64,000 nt of DNA, taken from positions 5,828,001 through 5,892,000 of the forward strand of contig NZ_JACHMS010000001.1 in assembly GCF_014205055.1 (NCBI RefSeq). Reading direction: 5' to 3'. Below the pieces are notes generated by a model. The model saw only the letters and a program-made list of their open reading frames with translations. It made no database searches and was not told the origin of the DNA. A program made the position numbers and the translations under genes. Of the stretch, positions 51,569 to 60,535 are shown one piece after another. This DNA is from Streptomyces luteogriseus. GTDB lineage: Bacteria > Actinomycetota > Actinomycetes > Streptomycetales > Streptomycetaceae. Within the stretch, counting starts at the first letter, position 1. Every line of letters begins with the position of its first letter.

Positions 51569-53662
51569 ATGGGGGCCGTAAGGACGCGTACCGGGCGGAA
51601 GCGGGCCGTGCCCTGGGTGGTGGTCGGGCTGTGGCTCGCCGCGCTCGTGCTGGTCGGGCCGCTCGCCGGCAAGTTCGCCGACATCCAGCAGAACCGCGCG
51701 GTCGACTACCTGCCCGACAGCGCCGACTCGACCCAGGTGGCGCGCATCCAGGACGAGTTGCCGGGCGGCGAGTCGACCGACCTGGTGCTCGTCTACCACC
51801 GGGACGACGAACTCACCGACGCCGACCGGCGCACCGCCGACCGGCAGATCACCGAGGTGAGCGGCGCCTACGACCTGGCGGGGCAGCCGCGGGGCATCCC
51901 GTCGAAGGACGGCTCCACCCTGATGTACCCGGTCTCCAGCACCCAGCCCGGCCAGGACGAGGAGGCCCGGGACGCCTTCGTCGACGGGGTGCGCGACATC
52001 GTCGAGGGCGGCGGCGGACTGAGCGCCGAGGTCGGCGGGCCCGGCGCGCTCAACACCGACATGAACAAGGTGTTCGGGACGCTCGACGCCACCTTGCTGC
52101 TCGCCACGCTCGGCGTCGTCACCGTGCTGCTCGTCCTCATCTACCGCAGCCCCTTCCTGTGGCTGGTGCCGCTCGCCGTGGCGGGCGTCGCCGCCGCCGT
52201 GTCGATGGCCGCCGGGTACGGGCTGCACGAACTGTTCGACGTCACCGTCACCGGCCAGAGCGGCGGCGTGATGACCGTGCTGGTCCTCGGCGCCGGCACC
52301 GACTACGCGCTGCTGATCGTCTCCCGCTATCGCGAGGAACTACGGCGTCACGAGCGGCCGTACGACGCCATGAGCGCCGCCCTGCGCGGCTGCGGGCCGG
52401 CCGTCCTCGCCTCCTCGGGTACCGTCGCGGCCGGGCTGCTGTGCCTGCTCGCCGCCGACCTCAACAGCAGCAGGGGCATGGGGCCGGTCGGCATGGTCGG
52501 GGTGCTCGCCGCGCTGGTCGCCATGACGACCCTGCTGCCGGCGGTCCTGGTGCTGCTGGGGCGGCGGGTCTTCTGGCCGCTGATCCCCGCGTTCGGCAGC
52601 GAGCCGAAGGCCCGGCGGTCGCTGTTCGCCGCGATGGGTACCTCGGCCACCCGGCGGCCCGCCACCGTGCTCGTCGGCGGGGCCGCGCTGCTCGGCGCCC
52701 TCGCGCTCGGCACGCTGAACCTGTCCGGAAGCCTGAAGCAGGAGGACTCCTTCACCGAGCGGCCCGAGTCCATCACGGCGATGGGGACGCTCGCCCAGGA
52801 GTACCCCGAGCGCAGCAGCCGCCCCGTGACGGTCATCGCCCCCGACGAGCGGGCCGCAGCGGTCGCCGACCGGGCCCGGACGACCGAGGGCGTCGCCGAG
52901 GTGACCCCCGGGCGCAGCGGCTCGGGCTGGACCGAGATCGCCGTGTTCACCACCGCGGCCCCCGAGACCCCGGCCGAGACCCGGACCATCGAGGCGCTGC
53001 GGGCCGGGCTCGACCCCGCGGGCGCGTACGTCGGCGGGCCCAGTGCCCAGCAGATCGACCTGGCCGGCAGCGAGTCGCGGGACCGGAAGGTGATCGTGCC
53101 GCTGGTGCTGGCCGCCGTGTTCGTCATCCTGGTCGGGCTGTTGCGCAGTCTCGTCGCGCCGCTGCTGTTGCTGGCGGCGGTGGTGGCGGTCTGGGGCGCC
53201 GCGCTCGGGATCGGCGGGCTGGTGTTCGAGCCGGTGTTCGGGTTCGCCGGGACCGATCCGGGGCTCGGGCTGCTGTCCTTCGTGTTCCTGGTCGCCCTCG
53301 GCGTCGACTACGGCATCTTCCTGATGCACCGGATGCGGGAGGAGTCCGTGCGCGGGGCCGAACCGGAGGCGGCTGCGCTCACCGCGCTGCGGACGACCGG
53401 CGGGGTCATCGCCTCGGCGGGGGTGGTGCTGGCGGCGACCTTCGCGGTGCTGACCACGCTGCCGATGGTCGGGCTGGTGGAGCTCGGGTTCGTCATCGCC
53501 GCAGGGGTGTTGCTGGACACGTTCCTGGTGCGTACGTACCTGGTGACGACGGCGAGTGTGCTGCTGAAGCGGCGGATGTGGTGGCCCGGGAGGCTCTCCC
53601 GGGCGCCGGAGCGGGCCGCTCCGCCGCGGGAGCGGAAGCCCGTGGCCGCAGACGCCCGCTGA
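51569..53662 (+). CDS. MMPL family transporter (RND type)
   Basis: A 697-residue membrane protein with about 12 hydrophobic segments, arranged 1+5 and 1+5, with two large external loops. It includes GAGTDYALLIVSRYREEL and the second VALGVDYGIFLMHRMREE, the family signature Asp-Tyr pairs. MMPL proteins export lipids or drugs using the proton gradient. GGAGG lies upstream of ATG 51569. A palindromic operator candidate and a downstream two-component pair may control it. Confidence 0.9.
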   Translation: MGAVRTRTGRKRAVPWVVVGLWLAALVLVGPLAGKFADIQQNRAVDYLPDSADSTQVARIQDELPGGESTDLVLVYHRDDELTDADRRTADRQITEVSGAYDLAGQPRGIPSKDGSTLMYPVSSTQPGQDEEARDAFVDGVRDIVEGGGGLSAEVGGPGALNTDMNKVFGTLDATLLLATLGVVTVLLVLIYRSPFLWLVPLAVAGVAAAVSMAAGYGLHELFDVTVTGQSGGVMTVLVLGAGTDYALLIVSRYREELRRHERPYDAMSAALRGCGPAVLASSGTVAAGLLCLLAADLNSSRGMGPVGMVGVLAALVAMTTLLPAVLVLLGRRVFWPLIPAFGSEPKARRSLFAAMGTSATRRPATVLVGGAALLGALALGTLNLSGSLKQEDSFTERPESITAMGTLAQEYPERSSRPVTVIAPDERAAAVADRARTTEGVAEVTPGRSGSGWTEIAVFTTAAPETPAETRTIEALRAGLDPAGAYVGGPSAQQIDLAGSESRDRKVIVPLVLAAVFVILVGLLRSLVAPLLLLAAVVAVWGAALGIGGLVFEPVFGFAGTDPGLGLLSFVFLVALGVDYGIFLMHRMREESVRGAEPEAAALTALRTTGGVIASAGVVLAATFAVLTTLPMVGLVELGFVIAAGVLLDTFLVRTYLVTTASVLLKRRMWWPGRLSRAPERAAPPRERKPVAADAR

Positions 53663-53667
53663 CCGAG

Positions 53668-53700
53668 GGCGCCCCTCCCCTCCCGGAGGGGCGCCTTCCT
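53668..53700 (+). terminator. MMPL gene terminator
   Basis: The 11-bp perfect arms GGCGCCCCTCC and GGAGGGGCGCC enclose a 6-nt loop, followed by TTCCT. It lies 6 bp after the MMPL stop and only 14 bp before the kinase start, so the kinase probably has its own start of transcription or partial read-through. Confidence 0.85.
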
Positions 53701-53708
53701 GGCCGAGG

Positions 53709-54950
53709 ATGAGGACCGTGCAGGCACCCACCACCCCGCAGACGACCTGGTCGCGGCCCGCGGAGCGGATCATGGCCGCGATCAACCGCGACCCCCTGAC
53801 CGCCCCGCACGCCTTCCGCAACGACGCGCTGCTCGCCGTCGTCGCCACCGCGCTCGCCATCGCCCTGGCCCTGCTCGTCGGCGACGGACGCCGCCCCGAC
53901 GCGCTGGGCTGGACGCTGCTGGTCGCCTGCAACGTTCCCATCGCGTGGCGGCGACGGCGGCCGCTGCTCGTGCTGCTCGCGGTCGTGGCGTGCGTCGCCC
54001 CGTACCACGCCCTCGACAACACCCACTCCGCGCCGACCCCGGCCACCTACATCGCCCTGTACACCGTCGCGGTGACCGGCCGTCCGCTGCGCACCGTCCT
54101 GGTCGGCGCGGGTGTCATCGGCCTCTCGGTCAGCGTGATGCTCACCGTCAGCATGCACGAGGCGCTGGAGGTGCTCCGGATCTCGGGCTGGGTCGTCGCC
54201 GTGCTGTTCTGCGGGGTCGACGTGCGCGTCTACCGCCAGTACGTCGCCTCCATCGTGGAACGCGCCGAACGGGCCGAACGCACCCGGGAGGAGGAGGCCC
54301 GGCGGCGGGTCGCCGAGGAGCGGCTGCGCATCGCCCGGGACCTGCACGACCTGCTCGCCCACAGCATCACCCTCATCGGCGTGCAGACCTCCGTCGCCGC
54401 CCATGTGCTGGCCGCCGACCCGGAGCGGCTCGACCGGGAGACGGTGGCCAAGGCCCTCGACGACATCGCCGAGACCTGCCGCAGCGCCCGCGGCGAACTC
54501 CGTACGACCCTGGAGGTGCTGCGCGAGCACGGTCCTCCGGACGTCCGCGGCCCGCTGCCCGGCCTCGACGGTCTGCCCGATCTGGCGGCGGCCGCGCGGC
54601 TGGCCGGTGCCCGGGTCGAGCAGACGGTACGCATAGCGCAGGCACCGCCCGCCGTCGGCGCCGCCGCCTACCGGATCGTGCAGGAGGCCCTGACCAACGC
54701 GGTACGGCACGCGGGGCCCGAACCGGCCGTCCACGTCGCACTGGACGAGCGGGACGGTGCCCTGCACCTGTCGGTCCGCGACGACGGCACCGGACCGGCC
54801 CCGGGCGGCACCCCGGGCTTCGGACTCGTGGGGATGCGCGAGCGGGCCCGCAGCGTCGGTGGCACACTCGACGCCGGACCGCGCACCGGGGGCGGGTTCG
54901 AGGTCACCGCGGTCCTGCCGCTGGCCACGACGGGGGAGAGGACCGGATGA
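53709..54950 (+). CDS. sensor histidine kinase (NarL-partner type)
   Basis: A 413-residue kinase. The N-terminal half has four to five hydrophobic segments (about 40-170). A HisKA_3 domain follows with phospho-H213 in IARDLHDLLAHSITLIG, then an HATPase with GFGLVGMRERARSVGG and DGTGPAPGG. The ATG follows GAGG. It overlaps the regulator start (ATGA), so the two are coupled. Its stimulus is unknown; proximity to the MMPL gene suggests cell envelope or drug stress. Confidence 0.93.
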   Translation: MRTVQAPTTPQTTWSRPAERIMAAINRDPLTAPHAFRNDALLAVVATALAIALALLVGDGRRPDALGWTLLVACNVPIAWRRRRPLLVLLAVVACVAPYHALDNTHSAPTPATYIALYTVAVTGRPLRTVLVGAGVIGLSVSVMLTVSMHEALEVLRISGWVVAVLFCGVDVRVYRQYVASIVERAERAERTREEEARRRVAEERLRIARDLHDLLAHSITLIGVQTSVAAHVLAADPERLDRETVAKALDDIAETCRSARGELRTTLEVLREHGPPDVRGPLPGLDGLPDLAAAARLAGARVEQTVRIAQAPPAVGAAAYRIVQEALTNAVRHAGPEPAVHVALDERDGALHLSVRDDGTGPAPGGTPGFGLVGMRERARSVGGTLDAGPRTGGGFEVTAVLPLATTGERTG

Positions 54951-55609
54951 CCGTACGGGTGCTGCTCGCGGACGACCAGACGCTGGTGCGGGAGGCGTTC
55001 GCGCTGCTCGTGGAGTCGGCCCGCGACATGGAGGTCGTCGGCCAGGCAGCCACCGGCAGGCAGGCCGTCGAACTGGCCCGCGGGGTGCGCCCCGACCTCG
55101 TGGTGATGGACATCCGCATGCCGGACCTGGACGGCATCGAGGCGACCCGGCTCATCGCCGCCGACGAGGACCTCGCGGGCGTACGGGTGCTCGTCCTCAC
55201 CACCTACGACACCGACGAGTACATCGTGGAGGCCCTGCGGGCCGGTGCCTCCGGGTTCCTGGTGAAGGACACCCGGCCGGCCGAACTCCTCGACGCCATC
55301 CGCACGGTCGCGGCCGGCGAGGCCCTGCTGTCGCCCGGGCCCACGGCACGGCTGATCGATCGGTTCCTGCGCAGTCCCTCGGCACCGGAGACGGGCGGGC
55401 CCGAGTGCCTGTCCGGCCGGGAGCGTGAGGTGCTCGCGCTGGTCGGCCGCGGCCTCAACAACACGGAGATCGCCGACGCGCTGGGCCTCAGCCCGCTCAC
55501 CGCGAAGACCCATGTCAGCCGCATCATGGGCAAGCTGGCGGCCCGGGACCGGGCGCAACTGGTCATCATCGCCTACGAGTCGGGGATGGTGACCCCGGGG
55601 AGCGTCTGA
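54947..55609 (+). CDS. NarL/LuxR family response regulator
   Basis: A 220-residue regulator. Receiver Asp D55 (VVMDIRMPDLDG) and Lys in LVKDTRPAELL are visible; the C-terminal LuxR HTH has LSGREREVLALVGRGLNNTEIADAL and SPLTAKTHVSRIMGKL. Phosphorylated by the coupled kinase, it should bind promoter DNA. Likely targets include the neighbouring MMPL gene. It ends 21 bp from the convergent DapA-like gene. Confidence 0.95.
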   Translation: MTVRVLLADDQTLVREAFALLVESARDMEVVGQAATGRQAVELARGVRPDLVVMDIRMPDLDGIEATRLIAADEDLAGVRVLVLTTYDTDEYIVEALRAGASGFLVKDTRPAELLDAIRTVAAGEALLSPGPTARLIDRFLRSPSAPETGGPECLSGREREVLALVGRGLNNTEIADALGLSPLTAKTHVSRIMGKLAARDRAQLVIIAYESGMVTPGSV

Positions 55610-55630
55610 CGGACGGGCACGGCCCGGCCG

Positions 55631-56563
55631 CTAGAGCAGACCGGCCGCCGCGAGGTACTTCCCGACCTGCTCCACCTCGCCCGGCGACAGCGGGATCTGC
55701 GGCTCCGCCGTCGTCGGGGAGTCGATCACGCCCCGCAGGTGCAGCGCGGTCTTGAAGGCGCCGATCGCCGAGGAGTTCGGGCCCATCCGGGCCGGGTCGC
55801 CGACGGTCACCATGCCGAACAGGGCGCACAGCCGCTCCTGTTCGGCCCGGGCCGCCTCCCAGTCCCCGGCACGGCACAGACCGTCCAGGCGGACATAGCC
55901 GTGCGGGTCCACGTTGCCGAGGCCCGGCACCGTGCCGTCCGCGCCGATCGCGAGGGCCGCGTCGACGATCAGCTCCGAGCCGGTCAGCACGCTGAAGCCG
56001 GTGATGCCCCGGCGGTCCCGGACGCCGGTCACGACCTGGCGGAAGGCGGCCAGGTCGCCGCTGGAGTCCTTGAGCCCGGCCACCACACCGTCGGCGGCCA
56101 GCTCCAGCACCACGTCGGCCGGCAGCTTCGTGTGGACGGCGACGGGAAGGTCGTAGGCGATCACCGGGACCGGGCTCGCGGCGGCGACCGCGCGGTAGTG
56201 GCGGGCGATCTCCGCGGGGTGGGTGCGGGCGTAGAACGGGGCGGTGACGACGACCGCGTCCGCGCCAGCCGCCGTCACCGCCGCGACATGGTCCAGCACC
56301 CGGGGCGTCGTCATGTCGATCGCCCCGGCCAGCACCGGGAGCTGCCCGCCCACATGGCTCGTGACCGACTCGACGACCAGCCTGCGCTGCCGGTCCGGCA
56401 GATACGCGGCCTCCGAGGTCGACCCGAGCACGAAGAGGCCGTGCACCCCGCCGGCCACCAGATGGTCGACGAGCCTGGTCAGCGAGGCGACGTCCACCTC
56501 GCCGTCCGATGTCAGGGGCGTGCAGACGGGCGGGATGACACCGGTCAGCGGGGTGAGGGTCAT
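55631..56563 (-). CDS. DapA/NanA family lyase
   Basis: A 310-residue aldolase-fold protein with Y137 (VIAYDLP), Schiff-base K165 (VAGLKDSSGD) and the carboxylate motif GSTSEAA. DapA proper is expected elsewhere in a Streptomyces genome, and this copy is the last gene of an ABC-importer operon, so it likely cleaves an imported 2-keto acid (a sialic-acid-like or sugar-acid substrate). The ATGA overlap with the upstream ATPase gene gives coupling. The substrate cannot be read from sequence. Confidence 0.88.
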   Translation of the reverse strand: MTLTPLTGVIPPVCTPLTSDGEVDVASLTRLVDHLVAGGVHGLFVLGSTSEAAYLPDRQRRLVVESVTSHVGGQLPVLAGAIDMTTPRVLDHVAAVTAAGADAVVVTAPFYARTHPAEIARHYRAVAAASPVPVIAYDLPVAVHTKLPADVVLELAADGVVAGLKDSSGDLAAFRQVVTGVRDRRGITGFSVLTGSELIVDAALAIGADGTVPGLGNVDPHGYVRLDGLCRAGDWEAARAEQERLCALFGMVTVGDPARMGPNSSAIGAFKTALHLRGVIDSPTTAEPQIPLSPGEVEQVGKYLAAAGLL

Positions 56564-57579
56564 GGGGCCTCCATCGGGTCGCGTCGGCGGACGAGCTCGC
56601 GGGTCGACTCGTCCTCCCGGACAGGATGGTGGCAGCGGAAGCGGTGCGCGGGCGCCGACGCGGCGGAGAAGCCCGGCATCTCGTCCGCGCACACGCCGTC
56701 CGCCTTCCAGCAGCGGGTGCGGAACGGGCAGCCGCTCGGCGGGCGGGTCGCCGACGGCAGCGGACCGGCCAGCGGGATCGGGTCGACCGGGTCGAGCAGG
56801 CCCGGCGTGGCGGAGAACAGGGCGCGGGTGTACGGGTGCCGGGCCCGGTCGGTGACCAGGGCGGCCGGGGCCTCCTCCACGATCCGCCCCAGATACATGG
56901 TGATCACACGGTCGCTCATCCGCCGTACGGTCTGGATGTCGTGCGAGACGAACACCAGGGCCAGGCCCAGGCGTTCCTTCAGGTCCAGCAGCAGATTGAG
57001 GATCTGGGCGCGGACCGACACGTCCAGGGCGCTGGTCGGCTCGTCGGCGACGACCAGGTCCGGCTCCAGCGCCAGGGCCCGGGCGATCGCGACGCGCTGG
57101 CGCTGGCCGCCCGACAGCTGGGCCGGCACCGCCCCGGCGAGGGCCCGGGGGAGGCCGACGAGTGACATCAACTCGCGGACCCTCTCCTCCCGTTCGGTCC
57201 TCGTGCCCCGGTCGTGCACGTCCAGCGGGTCCCGCAGGGCCTGCCGGACGGTCAGGCGCCGGTTCAGGGCCGTCGACGGGTCCTGGAAGATCATGCCGAT
57301 GCCGGCGCCGACGGCCCGGCGGCGTTCGGCGGCCGGCATCGCCCACAGGTCCCGGCCCCGGAACGCCACCGTGCCCCGCGTCGGCGGCTGCACCCCGACC
57401 AGCACCTTCGCCAGCGTCGACTTCCCGCAGCCGGACTCGCCCACCACGCCGACGGTCTCGCCGGGCGCGATCGCCAGGTCGGCACCGGTCAGGGCGTACA
57501 CGCGGTCCCGGGTGAAGAGCCCCCCGCTGCGGGCCTTGTGGACGACGTGGGTGCCGGACAGCTCCACCAGGGCGTTCAT
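56560..57579 (-). CDS. ABC transporter ATP-binding protein (OppF/DppF type)
   Basis: A 339-residue ATPase. Walker A is GESGCGKST, the signature LSGGQRQRVAIARAL and Walker B LVVADEPT. The C-terminal Cys-rich oligopeptide-binding extension is visible (PFRTRCWKADGVCADE). It works with the fused permease-ATPase next door to energise uptake. The ATG lies just after a minicistron created by a 26-bp duplication. Its stop overlaps the lyase start. Confidence 0.93.
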   Translation of the reverse strand: MNALVELSGTHVVHKARSGGLFTRDRVYALTGADLAIAPGETVGVVGESGCGKSTLAKVLVGVQPPTRGTVAFRGRDLWAMPAAERRRAVGAGIGMIFQDPSTALNRRLTVRQALRDPLDVHDRGTRTEREERVRELMSLVGLPRALAGAVPAQLSGGQRQRVAIARALALEPDLVVADEPTSALDVSVRAQILNLLLDLKERLGLALVFVSHDIQTVRRMSDRVITMYLGRIVEEAPAALVTDRARHPYTRALFSATPGLLDPVDPIPLAGPLPSATRPPSGCPFRTRCWKADGVCADEMPGFSAASAPAHRFRCHHPVREDESTRELVRRRDPMEAP

Positions 57580-57619
57580 GTCACGGCCTCCGACAAGGCG
57601 TTCATGTCACGGCCTCCGA
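57571..57619 (-). repeat. 26-bp tandem duplication at ABC gene junction
   Basis: The 23-bp sequence at 57571-57593, containing GGCGTTCATGTCACGGCCTC, recurs at 57597-57619 (offset 26 bp). Each copy carries the end of one coding region and the start of the next (GTGACATGAACGCC on the minus strand). The extra copy gives a 9-codon ORF between the two genes. Confidence 0.9.
57576..57605 (-). CDS. minicistron MNALSEAVT between two ABC genes
   Basis: ATG at 57605 overlaps the upstream gene's TGA, and its own TGA (57578-57576) overlaps the downstream gene's ATG (57579). It is a 9-codon frame made by tandem duplication of the gene junction. It is unlikely to have a peptide function; its effect would be on reinitiation and hence on the ratio of the two ATPase products. 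Treat it as a translational relay unless proved otherwise. Confidence 0.5.
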   Translation of the reverse strand: MNALSEAVT

Positions 57620-59572
57620 GGTGACCAGGTCGATCGCGGGATGATGGCAGGCCGCCGTGTGCGTCGGCGTGCCCAGCGGGCCGGGAGGTGTCGTACGGCA
57701 GGTCTCGGTGGCGAGCGGGCAACGGTCGGCGAAGCGGCAGCCCGCCGGGAAGTCAGCCGGGGACGGCACGACGCCCTTGATCTGCGTCATCCGCTCGGCC
57801 GCCGACTCCAGCGACAGCACACTGCCGAGCAGTCCGCGCGTGTAGTGGTGCGCCGGGGCCTCCACCAGGTCGGCGGTCACGCCCGTCTCCACGATCTGCC
57901 CGCCGTACATCACCACCACCCGGTCGGTGACGTCCGCGACCAGCGCCAGGTCGTGCGAGACGAGGATCAGCGCGAAGCCCAGCTCTTCGCGCAGTCGCAG
58001 CAGCAGCTCCATGACCTGCGCCTGCACGGTCACATCCAGGGCGGTCGTCGGCTCGTCGGCGACGATCAGCTGCGGGTCGCGGGAGAGGGCCATGGCGATC
58101 AGGACGCGCTGGCGCTGTCCGCCGGAGAGTTCGTGCGGATAGCTGCGCAGGGTGCGGCCGGGGTCGAGGCCGACCAGGGTGAGGAGCTCGGCGGGGGTGC
58201 GGCGGCCTCCCCGGCGTACGACCTGTTGGAGCTGGGCGCGGATCGTCATCGCGGGGTTGAGGGACGACAGCGCGTCCTGGTAGATCATCGCCATCTCGTG
58301 GCCGAGCAGCCTGCGGCGCACGCGCATCGGCTCGGCGAGCAGGTCCCGCTGGTGGAAACGGACCTGGCCGCCGATCCGCGCCCCCTTCGGCTGGAGTCCC
58401 ATGATCGCCAGGGCGGTGAGCGACTTGCCGCAGCCCGACTCGCCGACCAAGCCCAGCACTTCACCGGGACGCACCTCGAAGCCGATGCCGTCGACGATGT
58501 CCACCCCGCCGTGCCGGCCCTCGAAGCCGACGGCGAGGTTCTCGACCGCGAGGACCGGTTGCCGCCCCTGGGGCAGGGGGCGGGCCCGCGCTCGCAGCCG
58601 TTGCGCGGCTGCCGCGAGGCCCGGCAGTGGCAGCACCTCGCCGCTGCCCGGCTCCGGGGCCTCCAGCGGGTCGTCGTTCACGCGTACGTCCACCTCCCGC
58701 GCCGACGGAACCGCCCACGCGTCGGACACGCCCTCGGACAGGATGTTCAGCGAGAGCACCGTCACCAGCATCAGCAGCCCGGGGAACACCGTCGCCCACC
58801 AGCCGCCGGTCAGCACCATGTTCTTGCCGTCCGCGATGACACTGCCCCAGGACGGGTCGGGCGGCCGTACGCCCGCCCCGATGAACGACAGCGACGCCTC
58901 GAACACGACCGCCTCGGCGACCTGGACCGTGCAGAACACCAGCACCGGCGCCGCGCAGTTGACCGCCACGTGCCGCAGCACGATGTGGGGGGTCCGCGCG
59001 CCGATCACCCGTTCCGCCGTCACATAGTCCTCGCCGTACTGGTCGAGGACGTTGGCCCGGACCACCCGTGCCACCGGCGGCGTGAACAGGAACGCGATCG
59101 CGCAGATCAGCACCGTGATCCCGCCGCCGAACACCGCCACCAGCACGGCGGCCAGCGCGATGCCCGGGAACGCCATCACCACGTCCAGACACCGCATCAG
59201 CGTCTCGTCGACCGCCTTGCGCGAGGTGGCCGCGACCGCGCCCAGCAGCGCCCCGGCCACCAGGGCCAGCCCGGTGGCACCGAGCCCGATCGCCAGCGAC
59301 CAGCGCGCCCCGTACATCAGCCGGCTGAGGATGTCCCGGCCGAGGCTGTCCTGACCCATCCAGTGCCCGGCCGACGGATGCCCGGTGCCGTCGGCCGGCG
59401 GCTGCTGGTCGAGCGGGTCGTGCGGGGCGAGGAGCGGCGCGAGCAACGCCGTCAGGACGACGACCGCCAGGAAGAAGACGGCGATCTTCGACAGCGGCGG
59501 CAGCCTGCGCCAGCCGCGCAGCCGGATGCCGGGCCGGGACAGCTCCGCGGTGAGACTCGTGCGGGTCATCAT
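57602..59572 (-). CDS. fused ABC permease-ATPase (DppC-DppD type)
   Basis: A 656-residue fusion. Residues 1-300 are a BPD permease with six hydrophobic segments (GQDSLGRDILSRLMYGARWSLAIG, the DppC start motif). After a linker (about 300-340), residues 340-656 form an ATPase with GESGCGKSLTALAIMG, LSGGQRQRVLIAMAL, LIVADEPT and the Cys-rich C-terminal extension. These are usually two proteins. It shares an ATGA overlap with the upstream permease and the minicistron with the downstream ATPase. Confidence 0.92.
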   Translation of the reverse strand: MMTRTSLTAELSRPGIRLRGWRRLPPLSKIAVFFLAVVVLTALLAPLLAPHDPLDQQPPADGTGHPSAGHWMGQDSLGRDILSRLMYGARWSLAIGLGATGLALVAGALLGAVAATSRKAVDETLMRCLDVVMAFPGIALAAVLVAVFGGGITVLICAIAFLFTPPVARVVRANVLDQYGEDYVTAERVIGARTPHIVLRHVAVNCAAPVLVFCTVQVAEAVVFEASLSFIGAGVRPPDPSWGSVIADGKNMVLTGGWWATVFPGLLMLVTVLSLNILSEGVSDAWAVPSAREVDVRVNDDPLEAPEPGSGEVLPLPGLAAAAQRLRARARPLPQGRQPVLAVENLAVGFEGRHGGVDIVDGIGFEVRPGEVLGLVGESGCGKSLTALAIMGLQPKGARIGGQVRFHQRDLLAEPMRVRRRLLGHEMAMIYQDALSSLNPAMTIRAQLQQVVRRGGRRTPAELLTLVGLDPGRTLRSYPHELSGGQRQRVLIAMALSRDPQLIVADEPTTALDVTVQAQVMELLLRLREELGFALILVSHDLALVADVTDRVVVMYGGQIVETGVTADLVEAPAHHYTRGLLGSVLSLESAAERMTQIKGVVPSPADFPAGCRFADRCPLATETCRTTPPGPLGTPTHTAACHHPAIDLVTSEAVT

Positions 59573-60531
59573 GGGGCGGCGTCCCTCAGTCGCGGGTTGA
59601 CCAGCAGGTACAGCACGTCGATGACGAGGTTCACGACGACGAACCCGGCCGCCGTCGTCAGCACGACGCCCTGGACGACGGCCGGATCGCCGTTCTTCAC
59701 GGCGTCGATCATCAGCTTGCCCATGCCGGGCAGCGAGAAGATCGTCTCGATGACGACCGCGCCGCCCAGCAGATAGCCGACGCGCAGTCCGAGCACGGTG
59801 AGCGGGTTGATGAGCGCGTTGCGCAGCACGTTCCGCCCGACGACCACCCGCGGCGGCAGGCCGCTCCCGATCGCCGTGCGCACGTAGTCCTTGTCCAGCT
59901 CCTCCACCACGGCCGTCCGCACGATCCGGGTCAGCTGCGCCGCCACCGGCAGCGACAGCGCCAGGGCCGGCAGGGTCATGGTCCTCAGCCAGCCGGTGAA
60001 GGAGTCGGCCGGGTTGATGTAGCCGCCGGTCGGGAACCAGCCCAGGTCGACCGCCAGGTACTGGATCATCAGCAGGGCCAGCCAGAAGCCCGGCGCGGCG
60101 ACCCCGGTCAGCGACACGACCCGGATGATCTGGTCGGGCAGCCGGTCCCGGTGGATCGCCGCGGTCACCCCGCCCACGAGGGACAGCACGACCGCGATGC
60201 CCAGGCCGAGGAACGTCAGCTGGAGGGTGAGCGGCAGCGCGGTGGTGACCTGGTCGATCACCGGAGCCCGGGTCAGCGCGCTGGTGCCCAGGTCGCCGTG
60301 GAGCAGGGCGGCGACGAAGTCCGCGTAGCGCACCGGCAGCGGATCCAGCAGGCCGTGCTCCTCGCGGAAGTCGTGCAGCTGCTGGGGCGTCGGGTTGGCG
60401 CCCTGGAAGAACGCGGACGCCGGGTCGACGTCCGAGAACCGCATCACCAGGAACACGAACAGCACGATCCCGAGCATCAGCGGCACCAGCAGGGCGACAC
60501 GGCGGAGCAGGATCCGCAGGACGGCCGTCAC
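59569..60531 (-). CDS. ABC permease (DppB type)
   Basis: A 320-residue membrane protein with six hydrophobic segments. The N-terminal LRILLRRVALLVPLMLGIVL and the EAA-type loop YVRTAIGSGLPPRVVVGRNVL, with later GYLLGGAVVIETIFSLPGMG, mark the DppB/OppB branch. It pairs with the fused DppC-DppD protein. The GTG start follows the binding-protein stop by 4 bp. Confidence 0.93.
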   Translation of the reverse strand: MTAVLRILLRRVALLVPLMLGIVLFVFLVMRFSDVDPASAFFQGANPTPQQLHDFREEHGLLDPLPVRYADFVAALLHGDLGTSALTRAPVIDQVTTALPLTLQLTFLGLGIAVVLSLVGGVTAAIHRDRLPDQIIRVVSLTGVAAPGFWLALLMIQYLAVDLGWFPTGGYINPADSFTGWLRTMTLPALALSLPVAAQLTRIVRTAVVEELDKDYVRTAIGSGLPPRVVVGRNVLRNALINPLTVLGLRVGYLLGGAVVIETIFSLPGMGKLMIDAVKNGDPAVVQGVVLTTAAGFVVVNLVIDVLYLLVNPRLRDAAP

Positions 60532-60535
60532 GGCG

